A DNA stretch of 64,000 nucleotides, from assembly GCA_000961575.1 (NCBI GenBank), contig LADP01000019.1:117265-181264 (forward strand), written 5' to 3'. The notes beneath the pieces were generated by a model. It ran no database searches. It was not told the DNA's origin and worked only from the letters and a program-made list of their open reading frames with translations. Below are positions 43,181-51,447 of the stretch, in pieces (the stretch's first letter is position 1; each line of letters begins with the position of its first letter). Origin of the DNA: Peptococcaceae bacterium BRH_c8a. GTDB taxonomy: Bacteria; Bacillota; Desulfotomaculia; Desulfotomaculales; Desulfallaceae. The position numbers and the translations under genes were made by a program.

Positions 43181-44377
43181 CTAACTTAACTGTTCAAAAA
43201 ACGATTCCAAATGGATCCTAACCCGGTGCTCGGAAAAGAAGCGCAGATCCGACATGTCGGCATCAAACACTACACCAGGCAATCCCGTTCTTTGGCTGAT
43301 AATCTTGCGCTTGTCATATAAGCCAAACGCGTTAGGCTTGCAACTGCGGTTGGAAAAGAGCACAAACCCATCCACTCCGTATTTCTCCATGAAATTAATT
43401 TTTAGCTGCACCCGGTAATCAAAGCCCCGGTTTACAAATTGTTCGGTATAATTTTCGGCCAGGCTTTCCAGGGGCCGGTTCAGGTCAAATGAGTAGGCCC
43501 ACGAATGTGTATACTGGGAAGCCACCACCAATGCTTTGTGGGAAGCAAACAAATCTGAAAACCAGCGCAATCTGGGCCAAACCGGAATATGGTCGAAATA
43601 TATTTTGTATCGCTCGTCCGGTATGGCGTAAATGCCTTGTTTTAGCCGCTCATCCAATTCGTCTTTCAGCGCCCTATAATAAGTGACTGCCTCAGGGGTG
43701 CCCCGCCAGGTAACAATGGGCGCCATATGGAAACAAGCATCAAAATAGCCAAATGGGGCCGGTTTTAAAGCCGCCAAATCGAGAATTTCGTTCCACAGCC
43801 GGCACGCCTCATTGGAAAGGGACAGTACTGCGGATAAACGGTCGTAATTATAGGGCTGGCCGGTAACTTCTTCAATGAAAGAAACCATCTCTTTTAGTTG
43901 GGCAATAAAATACCGTCTGCAAAGTTCATCAGGTTCATCCACGATCTGGGGCGAATCGAGTAGAAAATAAGGAGCGTTATAAAACCGCCCGGCTACTTCA
44001 AACCATTTGGGCAGGCTGCCGCACTGGGTATTGCAACATAACAGCAAGTCTGGTTGCACAATTTGGCCCACCGGGTGTTCATCAGCGTAGGCATCTCCAA
44101 TGCCGCAGCGGGCGTAGGCGCAAAGGTCGTTAAAATATCCCTTGGATTCAGCAACTTCAGAGAGTTTATCAGCCACCTTTCTGGCGCCGGCCAGAGCACC
44201 GAAATTTTCCGGGTAATATGGAAACAGTCCGGCCGCGTAAAGGAGTTCCACAGGAAAAACTGCGGTTACCCAGGCCACTGGGACCCCTTTTTCTTTGGCC
44301 TCGACACCCTTAGTGTAATAATTGGCCATTAGTTCTTTCATTAAGCTTGCTGTTTTAAAGGCATTTTTTCTGGACAT
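43181..44377 (-). CDS. 2-hydroxyacyl-CoA dehydratase/benzoyl-CoA reductase-type subunit (HgdB/BcrC family)
   Basis: 398 residues of the dehydratase D-component family: FPVELLYAAGLFPYYPEN near 40-60, a cysteine segment AYARCGIGDA, DLLLCCNTQCGS and the late FSNRSCKPNAFGLYDKR, which would hold a [4Fe-4S] cluster. Its ATG overlaps the stop of the second family member. With IorAB, PaaK and a hydroxyacid dehydrogenase alongside, a phenyllactyl-CoA dehydratase-like role is possible, but no ATP-dependent activator (HgdC/FldI/BcrAD type) is present in the window. Confidence 0.78.
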   Translation of the reverse strand: MSRKNAFKTASLMKELMANYYTKGVEAKEKGVPVAWVTAVFPVELLYAAGLFPYYPENFGALAGARKVADKLSEVAESKGYFNDLCAYARCGIGDAYADEHPVGQIVQPDLLLCCNTQCGSLPKWFEVAGRFYNAPYFLLDSPQIVDEPDELCRRYFIAQLKEMVSFIEEVTGQPYNYDRLSAVLSLSNEACRLWNEILDLAALKPAPFGYFDACFHMAPIVTWRGTPEAVTYYRALKDELDERLKQGIYAIPDERYKIYFDHIPVWPRLRWFSDLFASHKALVVASQYTHSWAYSFDLNRPLESLAENYTEQFVNRGFDYRVQLKINFMEKYGVDGFVLFSNRSCKPNAFGLYDKRKIISQRTGLPGVVFDADMSDLRFFSEHRVRIHLESFFEQLS

Positions 44378-45519
44378 TAATCTGCACCCCCCACCATTTC
44401 CATGAATGCCTGCACGCGGGTGTTTAACTGCCCCAGGGAACTGCCCCCGAATTCAGTTTCGAGGCGCAAGGTGGGAATGCCCATTTTTTTTAAGGCCTGC
44501 ATATTGTCATAGTAATCATAATTCTCGGCTTCACAGTTTTTCAGGTGTAAAAATATTACCCCCCGGGCTTGTTTTTTTTGGGCCAGGTGCACCAGGAATT
44601 GCCTTCTGGGATTGCGGACAGTGTCATAACCGGCAAAAGGTATTCTGTTAATTTGATAATCCGCCAGGGCCTCCAGGGGGTCGCCGGTTTCTCGTACATC
44701 GGCTTCTATATAGCGCCAGCCGTTTTGTAGATCATCGCCAACAACCGTCCCGCCGGCATGCTCCAGATAGTCCAAAATTTCCGGTGGTTCGCATACCGAA
44801 CCGGATATAACCAGCCGGGTGTGATTAGCCGCGCTGCTTGATGGGCCATCCTTTTCCAACGCGTCAACCAATTGACCTAAATAGTCGTTTAATATTTCCC
44901 GCGGCATGATTAGCCCCGCTCTGATTAAGGCATACAGATCCCGATTGCCGATGCACCCCGGGTTTTGTTCATGCAGCGAAAAGATCCGGCGCAGCAGTTT
45001 GCGGTTGCTGTTATATAATGAAATGCTGTTACTTATTTCATCGTCGGTGATTGCCGCCCCCCGGTAATCTTCCAACCGCTCTTTTAACCTGGCTAACTCG
45101 CCCACCAGGTAGGGTCTGGCGCTGGGCCGGTCAACTTGCCTGGGGAGCAGATAATTTTCCATAAACGGCAGCGGGCTGGCGTGCTTCCAGATACCCGATA
45201 CCATGCGGGTTGTGTCGCAGGTATGTGGTATAATCAGGCCGTCCAAGAAATCAAGTTTGCCTTGCAGTGCCAGGGCGAAACTACTTCGCACCAGTGAACA
45301 GGCCCAGTTTTGTAGATGCGCGTCAACCCGCTCCTGTCCGCTGCTGCTTCCGCAGATGCCGTAGGGGAAAAAACCTGCGGCATGGATTAACTCCTCCGGG
45401 ACATCGGTGAGGAGAAAACCGATTACCTTGCCCCTGGATTCATTTTTCCATTCTGTAACAAATTTATCGTGCTCAGTGATTGTTTTATTAAAAAAGTCAA
45501 CTAGCTGCGCAGCTGCCAT
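44377..45519 (-). CDS. 2-hydroxyacyl-CoA dehydratase/benzoyl-CoA reductase-type subunit
   Basis: 380 residues from the ATG at 45519 (MAAAQLVDFF); the open frame continues 12 codons into repeat DNA, which I exclude. Family blocks: FLLTDVPEELIHAAGFFPYG near 40-60, the cysteine in NWACSLVRSSFALAL, IPHTCDTTRMVSGIWKH and a late HLKNCEAENYDY. It is the heterodimer partner of the downstream gene. In this superfamily both subunits usually carry a cluster, one with a free site for substrate. Substrate is open: aryl-lactyl-CoA or another aromatic CoA ester. Confidence 0.78.
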   Translation of the reverse strand: MAAAQLVDFFNKTITEHDKFVTEWKNESRGKVIGFLLTDVPEELIHAAGFFPYGICGSSSGQERVDAHLQNWACSLVRSSFALALQGKLDFLDGLIIPHTCDTTRMVSGIWKHASPLPFMENYLLPRQVDRPSARPYLVGELARLKERLEDYRGAAITDDEISNSISLYNSNRKLLRRIFSLHEQNPGCIGNRDLYALIRAGLIMPREILNDYLGQLVDALEKDGPSSSAANHTRLVISGSVCEPPEILDYLEHAGGTVVGDDLQNGWRYIEADVRETGDPLEALADYQINRIPFAGYDTVRNPRRQFLVHLAQKKQARGVIFLHLKNCEAENYDYYDNMQALKKMGIPTLRLETEFGGSSLGQLNTRVQAFMEMVGGAD

Positions 45520-45550
45520 CCAGTTCCGTCTCCCCCTTCTCCAACCGCTT

Positions 45551-45640
45551 GTCATTGCGAGCGTTAGCGAAGCAATCTCCGGCTCTTTCCCTCACTTGAT
45601 TATGTGAGTTCGCCACGTCGCTATCGCTCCTTGCGATGAC
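45551..45640. repeat. REP-like palindrome (GTCATTGCGAGC family)
   Basis: GTCATTGCGAGCGTTAGCGA at one end and CGCTATCGCTCCTTGCGATGAC at the other form a 90-nt imperfect palindrome, with an inner CTCAC-TTGATTAT-GTGAG hairpin. This is a very common dispersed repeat type. It separates the hydroxyacid dehydrogenase stop from the dehydratase-like operon and could act in mRNA processing. Confidence 0.7.
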
Positions 45641-45668
45641 TGAGTGGGTTATTAAGTAATACCACATA

Positions 45669-46673
45669 TCAACCCCGGTTGGCTTCAAAGCCAGGTGCCA
45701 CGTTGATTAATGGCTGCTTTTTGATGAAACGGTCGATGTTTTCAACGAGTATGGCGCCGAATCTTTTTTCGTACATATCAGTCCAACTGGAGATGTGCGG
45801 GGTGATAATTAAATTTTTGGTGCCCCATAACTTGTCATCGGGCGGCAGGTAGGATGGCAGCGGGTTTTTAATCCAATGCGTGTCATTAGCGGCACCGGCA
45901 ATCCATTCCTCGTTCAATGCTTTCATTAATGCTTCCTTGACCACCAGCGAACCACGGGCGCAATTGATTAAATAGGCGCTCTTTTTCATCATTTTGAACC
46001 GCTCTTCATTCATCATGTTTAGGGTTTCCTTGGTCTCCGGGCAGGACAGCACTACAAAATCACTCTGGCTAATTACCTCGTCCACCTGGCTGCTTAGATA
46101 TACTTGATCAACAAAGGGAATGTCTATAATCCTGATGTCGGTGCCGATGACGCGCATTTCAAAATTCTTGGCCCGTTTGGCTATCTCGCGTCCGATACCG
46201 CCCAGGCCGATAATACCCAATGTTTTTCCGTATAACTCTTCGCCGCAGATGCGCATAAATTTATTTTCCTTCTGGTTATCCCACATCTGGTTGAACTTTT
46301 TGGCTAAGTTCAACATTAGCCCGATGGTAAATTCGGCCACCGGTATACCCGAACCACCGGGCAGGTGCACCAGGGGCACGTGCTTGGGTATTTGGCCCCA
46401 CTTTTCCCAGTGATCCACTCCCGAGCTGAAGGTCATAATCCACTGCAAATCTTTCATTTCAGGCACCCGGGTGACAATCATGCCCGAACCGATGATATGG
46501 GTATTTAAAACTTCATCACCTAAATTAGCGCCGTTAGTTGATTTCCGAATCCGAATGGCGCCGCTGGCCACCTGTTCAGGAAAACGCTGTTCGATTAGTT
46601 TTTCATATTCGTCCGGCGTGCCAAGCCCTGGCTGTACTACTACCAAAACGTTTAGGGGATTAAAATTGCCCAT
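45669..46673 (-). CDS. D-2-hydroxyacid dehydrogenase family protein
   Basis: 334 residues. NAD-binding motif GLGGIGREIAKRA near 160, catalytic arginine in NCARGS and histidine in TPHISSW. Where the family has DVFxxEPLP with the third catalytic residue, a glutamate, this protein reads NDTHWIKNPLP, so that glutamate is absent. The context suggests an arylpyruvate/aryl-lactate interconversion like FldH; the missing glutamate means activity or direction may differ. GAGGTG lies 10 nt before the ATG. First gene after the PucR-type regulator. Confidence 0.8.
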   Translation of the reverse strand: MGNFNPLNVLVVVQPGLGTPDEYEKLIEQRFPEQVASGAIRIRKSTNGANLGDEVLNTHIIGSGMIVTRVPEMKDLQWIMTFSSGVDHWEKWGQIPKHVPLVHLPGGSGIPVAEFTIGLMLNLAKKFNQMWDNQKENKFMRICGEELYGKTLGIIGLGGIGREIAKRAKNFEMRVIGTDIRIIDIPFVDQVYLSSQVDEVISQSDFVVLSCPETKETLNMMNEERFKMMKKSAYLINCARGSLVVKEALMKALNEEWIAGAANDTHWIKNPLPSYLPPDDKLWGTKNLIITPHISSWTDMYEKRFGAILVENIDRFIKKQPLINVAPGFEANRG

Positions 46674-46786
46674 AAAAAAGACACCTCACTAACTGAGTTA
46701 TTTTCTCGGGTGTTAACCGGCAGAGGCATCTATGCAATCGTGTTTATTTTAATTAAGTAGTCATTTAGTTGCATATTAATGCCACA

Positions 46787-48685
46787 TTAACCATTGTAAT
46801 GACCGAGTACTTTTAGTAACCGGATGCTCAACTGGGCTTGAAACCGGTCTTCATTACGGGAAAGATCTAAACCCGTTAATTCTTCCATCCTTTTTAAGCG
46901 GTATCTTAAAGTGTTAATATGCAGAAAGGCCGCTTTGGCGGTCTCGCTAAACCCGCACTTATGCTCCAGAAATAATTCCAAGGTCCATAGCAGGTTGCTG
47001 TTGTGCTCCCGGTCATATGCCAATAATGGGCTTAACATGGACAACGCATATTCTTTGAGTTGCTGTTTGTTGCCGGACTCCCACAATATAGCATATATGC
47101 CCAATTCTTCAAAACTAGTAGTCACATTATTTTTGCCCAAGTCCTTTAATATATCTGCAGCTTTCCAGGCCTCATCAAAAGAGTAACGGTAGTCGGCAAA
47201 TTCGGTGCATAACCGACCCCAAACAATATTGGCGGCATAGCCGGTTAAGTTTTTTTGTACCCAAACCCGGATCAATTCTGGAAACAGGGCAGAATTCTCA
47301 ACTTTACCATCTGGTTCGGAAATTTTTAGCACGACTACAATCCGGTTTTTGCGTAACGCCACCAGACTACCAGGAGAAAGCTGGTTGATTAAATTGTTCA
47401 TATCCGCTTTGATGAACTCGAACAATTCGTCGTCAATACCGTTTTCCGGGTCGGGTTGAACCGGCTTGATGATATCCACAACGTATATCTGGTGTGGTTT
47501 ATTTAAATCGAAGCCTAATTTCATAGCCCGGGCCTGAACCTGTTTCAGTTCCGGTTCCCCGGAAAACAGTTCCCCTAACAAATCACCTTTAAGTCTTAGT
47601 TCAACTTCCAGCGAAGACTCCTGTTTTAAATAATCGAGGGCGCAAAGGGTACTGGCATGTTCAATAGCCAATAAATTTAATTCGGCAAACTCGTTTTCTT
47701 CTTTAACTAGTAGATAACCCCAGCATTTGGTGCCGGTCATAATGGGAGCGATAATCCAGGCTTGCTGTTCATAATTCTCCATCCAATAAGAAAGCCTGGT
47801 GATGGACTTAGACTCCAGTTGTTTTTGCGGGCTACCTTTTTCGGGAACCATCTTAGACAGAAATTCCTGCAGGTTCTGACGCAAAATATCAATTTGAATA
47901 TGATTGGAGATACCGATCCAGCGCATGGCGGGTATATTTAAGAAGCAATCGAAGACCACAACCTGACTGGCTACAATGTTGCTTAACGACTCGACAATCT
48001 GTTGAACACCTTTACCCTCCAGCATTAACCGGGTCATTTGTCGGTTTAAGTCAACTGATTTTTGCTCCTCCAACATAGTCTGAAGATTCTTGAAATTTAG
48101 CGTAAAGTTGATATTATATAGGTCTTTATTGACAAAGTTTCCCCAATTTTCGCTAGTGCGCATCTCCCAATTGCAGTTCTGGTGCCCCATACCGGCGCAC
48201 GTTTTTTCCACACAAATCATTTCCTGCCCGGCGAAAACACTGGAAAAGCCACTGGCATAACCGGTGGAAATCCAACAAACGGGGTGCCCGGCCTGGCCGT
48301 AATTCTGTACATACTGTTCGGCTTCGTGGGAGTTTTCCCACCGGCCTTCGACATGATAACGGCTCAAATCGGGACCAAAGCGCAATTCCTTAATTATTTT
48401 TACCTGGCCGTTGCCCTTCCACTGGTAAATAATCGGACCCAGGTCGATAAATTGCATTTCTTTGCCGTAGTTGGCGGCAATCATTTTGGCGTCATGCATA
48501 CCGCAGCGGTAACCAAAGCGATATAATACCCCCTGGGCAATATCTTTTCCCAATGAGCAGATCAACTCATATTTTAGGTGCGCTAATGCCGTAACATGTA
48601 ACAATACCATTCTGCTTTCTTTTAGGGAAATAATACCTTCCTCAGGCTTAAATTCCAGCAGTTCCCTTAAATTAAAATTTCGCAT
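46787..48685 (-). CDS. PucR/CdaR-type regulator with XylR_N and V4R sensory domains
   Basis: 632 residues, ATG behind CCGGAGGG. Residues about 10-110 resemble the XylR N-terminal aromatic-sensing domain (RFGYRCGMHDAKMIA), followed by a V4R domain with its cysteine-rich motif (VEKTCAGMGHQNCNWEM near 170-190). A central region with GAF-like and CdaR-like character leads to a C-terminal PucR helix-turn-helix (KCGFSETAKAAFLHINTLRYR, positions about 575-595). No AAA+ sigma-54 domain is present, unlike XylR and DmpR. It probably senses an aromatic acid and controls the locus 45.7-37.4 kb directly downstream. Confidence 0.85.
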   Translation of the reverse strand: MRNFNLRELLEFKPEEGIISLKESRMVLLHVTALAHLKYELICSLGKDIAQGVLYRFGYRCGMHDAKMIAANYGKEMQFIDLGPIIYQWKGNGQVKIIKELRFGPDLSRYHVEGRWENSHEAEQYVQNYGQAGHPVCWISTGYASGFSSVFAGQEMICVEKTCAGMGHQNCNWEMRTSENWGNFVNKDLYNINFTLNFKNLQTMLEEQKSVDLNRQMTRLMLEGKGVQQIVESLSNIVASQVVVFDCFLNIPAMRWIGISNHIQIDILRQNLQEFLSKMVPEKGSPQKQLESKSITRLSYWMENYEQQAWIIAPIMTGTKCWGYLLVKEENEFAELNLLAIEHASTLCALDYLKQESSLEVELRLKGDLLGELFSGEPELKQVQARAMKLGFDLNKPHQIYVVDIIKPVQPDPENGIDDELFEFIKADMNNLINQLSPGSLVALRKNRIVVVLKISEPDGKVENSALFPELIRVWVQKNLTGYAANIVWGRLCTEFADYRYSFDEAWKAADILKDLGKNNVTTSFEELGIYAILWESGNKQQLKEYALSMLSPLLAYDREHNSNLLWTLELFLEHKCGFSETAKAAFLHINTLRYRLKRMEELTGLDLSRNEDRFQAQLSIRLLKVLGHYNG

Positions 48686-49060
48686 TGCACCCTCCGGAGT
48701 TGTATAAATTTTAGCATAAGCCTGTTAGTATTTGTATTGGCTGGGTTATACAAACAATACCACTTAATATGTATAATCAATACATAGACTTGTTATTAAT
48801 TACCATGATTATCTATTATAACTAGAAATTCCTCCCGGTGAAATTAACTTTGTGCTAAACCGTTGTTAGGCCACCTTGAACGGCAATTTTCCCCAGCAGA
48901 AGAAAGTCGATTTTTACAATAAAAATAGCGAGCTCATTTTCGAACTCGCTAAACACTTCCTCGCTCACTACTTACTACATAATCCATCCTACCGTTATAA
49001 GTTTATGATCTGGCAGTATAAGTGTAGCCCATGCATTTGGAGATAAATTGTTTTATGGCT
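48686..49060. other. Intergenic region upstream of the PucR-type regulator
   Basis: 375 nt without a gene. It holds the terminator of the T-box-controlled gene (48918-48950) and, nearer the regulator, an AT-rich stretch with imperfect inverted repeats (GTATTTGTATTGG against ACAAACAATACC near 48728-48762, and TGTATAATCAATACA near 48770-48785) that could be an autoregulatory operator. No convincing -35/-10 pair was found. Confidence 0.45.
48918..48950 (-). terminator. Rho-independent terminator of the 128-residue gene
   Basis: On the minus strand AGCGAGTTC-GAAAAT-GAGCTCGCT makes a 9-bp stem with one G-U pair, followed by ATTTTTATT. It ends the single-gene unit that starts at the T-box. Confidence 0.8.
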
Positions 49061-49447
49061 TTAGAAACCTCTGACCACTTTGTTGATCAGCAAGTCAAAT
49101 TCTTGCTGAGTAAGTGCCTGATAATCTTGATTTGCATAATTAACCGCCACGCCCACCGGGTTAACAATATCAAATTTGACCTGGATTGCACTATCTGCCG
49201 CATTTTCAATAACGGTAGTGATCGCGTAAACTTTGTTATCTTGTTTAATAAGTACGATGCGGTCCCCTGCTTGCAAAGCCGGCCTTTTTGCTGACCATGG
49301 AATGCGGTCTATCTGCCCCGCGTCTTTGTTTAGCAGCACTTCCGGCACCGATTTTAGCAGCATCAAAGGATCTTTGTTTAATGGCACTGCATATCCTACC
49401 TTACTACCGTACGCATGGACTTCACTTAATACTCCCGTTTGACACAT
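49061..49447 (-). CDS. Unknown protein under a T-box leader
   Basis: 128 residues, not recognised. The ATG at 49447 has AAAGGAGG 8 nt upstream. The protein starts MCQTGVLSEV, is soluble by composition, has a likely beta hairpin (ALQAGDRIVLIKQDNKVYAI, about 57-76) and a helical C-terminus (QEFDLLINKVVRG). No signal peptide, membrane segment or metal motif other than Cys2 is seen. It is flanked by a T-box leader upstream and a terminator downstream, so it is the only gene the T-box can serve. It could be a small regulatory or binding protein for amino-acid metabolism; no function is claimed. Confidence 0.75.
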   Translation of the reverse strand: MCQTGVLSEVHAYGSKVGYAVPLNKDPLMLLKSVPEVLLNKDAGQIDRIPWSAKRPALQAGDRIVLIKQDNKVYAITTVIENAADSAIQVKFDIVNPVGVAVNYANQDYQALTQQEFDLLINKVVRGF

Positions 49448-49467
49448 CGGAATACCTCCTTTATTTT

Positions 49468-49510
49468 AAAAAAGCGCGTTTAAAATATTCCCCTTGGCCT
49501 GCGCTTTTTT
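49468..49510. terminator. Hairpin with T-tracts on both strands between T-box and gene
   Basis: AAAAAAGCGC (49468-49477) and GCGCTTTTTT (49501-49510) are exact complements with a 23-nt loop. On the minus strand the second arm ends in a T run, so it may be a weak terminator between the T-box and the ribosome site, or a processing site. Confidence 0.5.
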
Positions 49511-49562
49511 ATAATTTAACCATTAACCTTAACCGGACATGAATGGGTAAAATTACCTGGGT

Positions 49563-49855
49563 GAAAAATAAAAACATCCCAGCCCCACTTAGGGACGGGA
49601 TGTTATGGCCTCGCGGTACCACCCTATTTGTTCCGTATATTTACCCGGAACCACTCATCAGGGTACGGGAAAACACTTCCGATACCCCCTTCCTTTTAAC
49701 GGTGAAAGATTCCGGCCCGGCCTACTAGCCACCAATGGGCATTCAGCCTGCAGTTCCGGGGTGAACTTCAACTTAACTGTTCCCACCAGGCTCACACCAC
49801 CCCTGGCTCGCTGTGGGACAAATTAAATCTACTTTACCCCTTCATAACATTTAAT
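49563..49855 (-). promoter_or_regulatory. T-box riboswitch leader (tRNA-sensing)
   Basis: The invariant T-box AGGGTGGTACCGCG is at 49625-49612 (minus strand). Upstream are a stem I with the distal GCCAGGGGTGGTGTGAGCC element and a specifier-loop region GAAGTTCACCCCGGAACTGC (about 49772-49753). Downstream a terminator ACATCCCGTCCC...GGGCTGGGATGT runs into a T-tract. The best specifier reading is UUC (Phe), followed by the usual purine; the T-box bulge UGGU fits a tRNA with discriminator A, as tRNA-Phe has. The specifier call is tentative. The next gene downstream is the unknown 128-residue protein. Confidence 0.9.
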
Positions 49856-49958
49856 TATTAACAACTTAAAAACACTTTAACAATTATAAACTATTCTGTC
49901 AACCATTTTACACCGGGCAAAAAAAGAACTTTCCCGACAATTTTAAAAAGTAATTGTA

Positions 49959-49985
49959 GGGGCACTCGCAAGGGGTGCCCCTACA
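49959..49985. repeat. Small dispersed palindrome
   Basis: GTAGGGGCACTCGCAAGGGG followed by TGCCCCTAC forms a short palindrome that recurs at 9261-9285. It lies between the T-box leader and MITE-like copy 2. Confidence 0.6.
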
Positions 49986-50029
49986 ACAAAAACGTCATCG
50001 TACAAGTAAAACTTAAATTTATTTTTAGG

Positions 50030-50312
50030 GTAGACCACCATGCCGCTAAACGCAGCACCCAACAGAAAATGAAAAACCAGCCTCCGCGGCGGTCCGGTGA
50101 TATCCGGAGCGAACGGTGCACCTGACTGCGTTGTTTAGCCCGTTATAGCCCCGAATTCATAGCTATTAAGGGCGTACAGTACGGGTACGCAGTGTGCCAG
50201 ATGCGTTCACCAAAGACTTTTCCAGCCACAGCAAGTAGAATTGCAAGAGAGAGCGGAGCGATATCACCGGACCGCCGCCCCACTACAACCTACATTAAAA
50301 GTATTTTGGGTA
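50030..50312. mobile_element. MITE-like dispersed repeat, copy 2 (inverted)
   Basis: Inverted relative to the copy at 36927-37220 and alignable over nearly its full length: GTCCGGTGATATCCGGAGCG, CCCGTTATAGCCCCGAATTC, GAGAGAGCGGAGCGATATCA and CCACTACAACC are shared blocks. No gene or transposase is present. It ends 20 nt before the stop of the 2-oxoacid oxidoreductase beta gene. Confidence 0.65.
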
Positions 50313-50331
50313 AAAGTATTTTTAGGATAGG

Positions 50332-51084
50332 TTAAACCGCTTTCTCTCTGGCCGCAGAGGTCTTGACCTCCCCAACTTTGAAATGATTAGTCATTTCCCG
50401 TTCCACAAAGCGCCACGTTTCCTCTGCATTAGTGCGCCAGTTGGTAGGGCAGGCCGCCAGCGATTCCACGAAAGAGAAACCCTTAGCATCCATCTGGTTC
50501 TGCAGCGCCTTCTTAATATAAGCTTTAAGCTGCCGCAGATTGGCGATGGTGCCCCGGGCCACATAGGCGTTTTCATCAGTTATGGCGGCCACCATTTCCG
50601 GACCCAGCATGGGAGGCCCGGTATAGCGCGGATCCCTTCCATACGGGCTGGTTTCGGTTTTCTGGCCGGGCATGGTGGTAGGGGCCATCTGCCCGCCGGT
50701 CATGGCGTAAACAGTGTTATTAGACAGCAGCACAGTTATTTTTTCGTTACGGGCAGCGGCGTTAACCAGGTGTTGGGAACCGATGGCGTAACCGCCGCCG
50801 TCACCCATGTAAGCAATGGTAACCAGCTCCGGATTGGCCCGCTTGATACCTACCATCACCGGGGTGGTGCGACCGTGGTGGGTCTGGATGGTGTCCATGT
50901 TGAAAAAGTCCCAGGATAAAAGTGAGCAGCCGATGTCGCAGCCGAACACCGTGCGGTCTTGAATACCCAGTTCATCTATGGCTTCACCCAGCGCTTTAAG
51001 CACCAGGCCGTGGCCGCAACCGGGGCAAAACTTGTGCGGCTTGGTTTCTATACGCCAAACCCGCGGCATTTTAAGCTCAGGCAT
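50332..51084 (-). CDS. 2-oxoacid:ferredoxin oxidoreductase, beta subunit (orphan)
   Basis: 250 residues, thiamine-diphosphate subunit of the KorB/PorB type: CPGCGHGLVLKAL near residue 20, DIGCSLLSWDFF, the cofactor motif GDGGGYAIGSQHLVNAAARN near 93 and the following N of TVYAMTGGQ. An alpha subunit would be expected immediately upstream, but only a hairpin and repeat DNA are there, so the gene is an orphan here. A rho-independent-terminator-like hairpin abuts its start codon. It may partner a subunit elsewhere, or be left from a deletion. Confidence 0.88.
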   Translation of the reverse strand: MPELKMPRVWRIETKPHKFCPGCGHGLVLKALGEAIDELGIQDRTVFGCDIGCSLLSWDFFNMDTIQTHHGRTTPVMVGIKRANPELVTIAYMGDGGGYAIGSQHLVNAAARNEKITVLLSNNTVYAMTGGQMAPTTMPGQKTETSPYGRDPRYTGPPMLGPEMVAAITDENAYVARGTIANLRQLKAYIKKALQNQMDAKGFSFVESLAACPTNWRTNAEETWRFVEREMTNHFKVGEVKTSAAREKAV

Positions 51085-51121
51085 AAAAAATAAAACCCCC
51101 TTAGGTGTTTATTAAAGGGGG
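51085..51121 (-). terminator. Terminator-like hairpin adjoining the orphan beta-subunit start
   Basis: On the minus strand CCCCCTT (51121-51115) pairs with AAGGGGG (51102-51096) around a 12-nt loop, followed by TTTTATTTTTT and directly by the ATG at 51084. AGGGGG is also the only plausible ribosome site, so folding would block both transcription and initiation. Confidence 0.65.
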
Positions 51122-51221
51122 ACAGGCTGTTAAAGCCACAATTAATTAACTCTTTTGTCCCCTTTTTTGCGTTCTTAATATCACCCGGAAGGCTTTAATA
51201 TATACGTTTGGGGAGAATTCA

Positions 51222-51440
51222 GTAGTCAGGAGTCAGTAGTCAGGAGTCAGAATTAAAAATGAACCGAGCCTATGTATGTCATGTCTGAGCCTGTACCTGC
51301 CATGCCTGTCATTGTTATGAATACAAAAAATCTGTCATTCTGAGCGCAGCGAAGAATCTTAAAGACTAGATCCTTCGCTACGCTCAGGATGACAAGCCAG
51401 TTTATTATTCTGACTACTGAATACTGACTCCTGACTACTG
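51222..51440. repeat. Degenerate heptamer repeats flanking a REP palindrome
   Basis: AGTAGTCAGGAGTCAGTAGT-type units at 51222-51252 face CTGACTACTGAATACTGACT-type units at 51409-51440 in inverted orientation. Between them 51332-51394 is a palindrome of the TGTCATTCTGAGCGCAGCGA family. The units are degenerate relatives of the perfect TGACTAC array at the right edge of the window. This accounts for the 363-nt gap; no gene is seen. Confidence 0.65.
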
Positions 51441-51447
51441 CCCTTTT

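Noticed and set aside
45520..45555. N-terminal extension of the dehydratase-like protein (MTSGWRRGRRNW)
   Set aside because: It lies next to and partly in REP-flanking DNA, is unlike the family, and the ATG at 45519 gives the normal length.
46745..46785. Sigma-54 promoter (GTGGCAT...TGCAA) upstream of the hydroxyacid dehydrogenase
   Set aside because: Only 9 nt separate GG and GC instead of the required 10, and the neighbouring regulator has no AAA+ domain.
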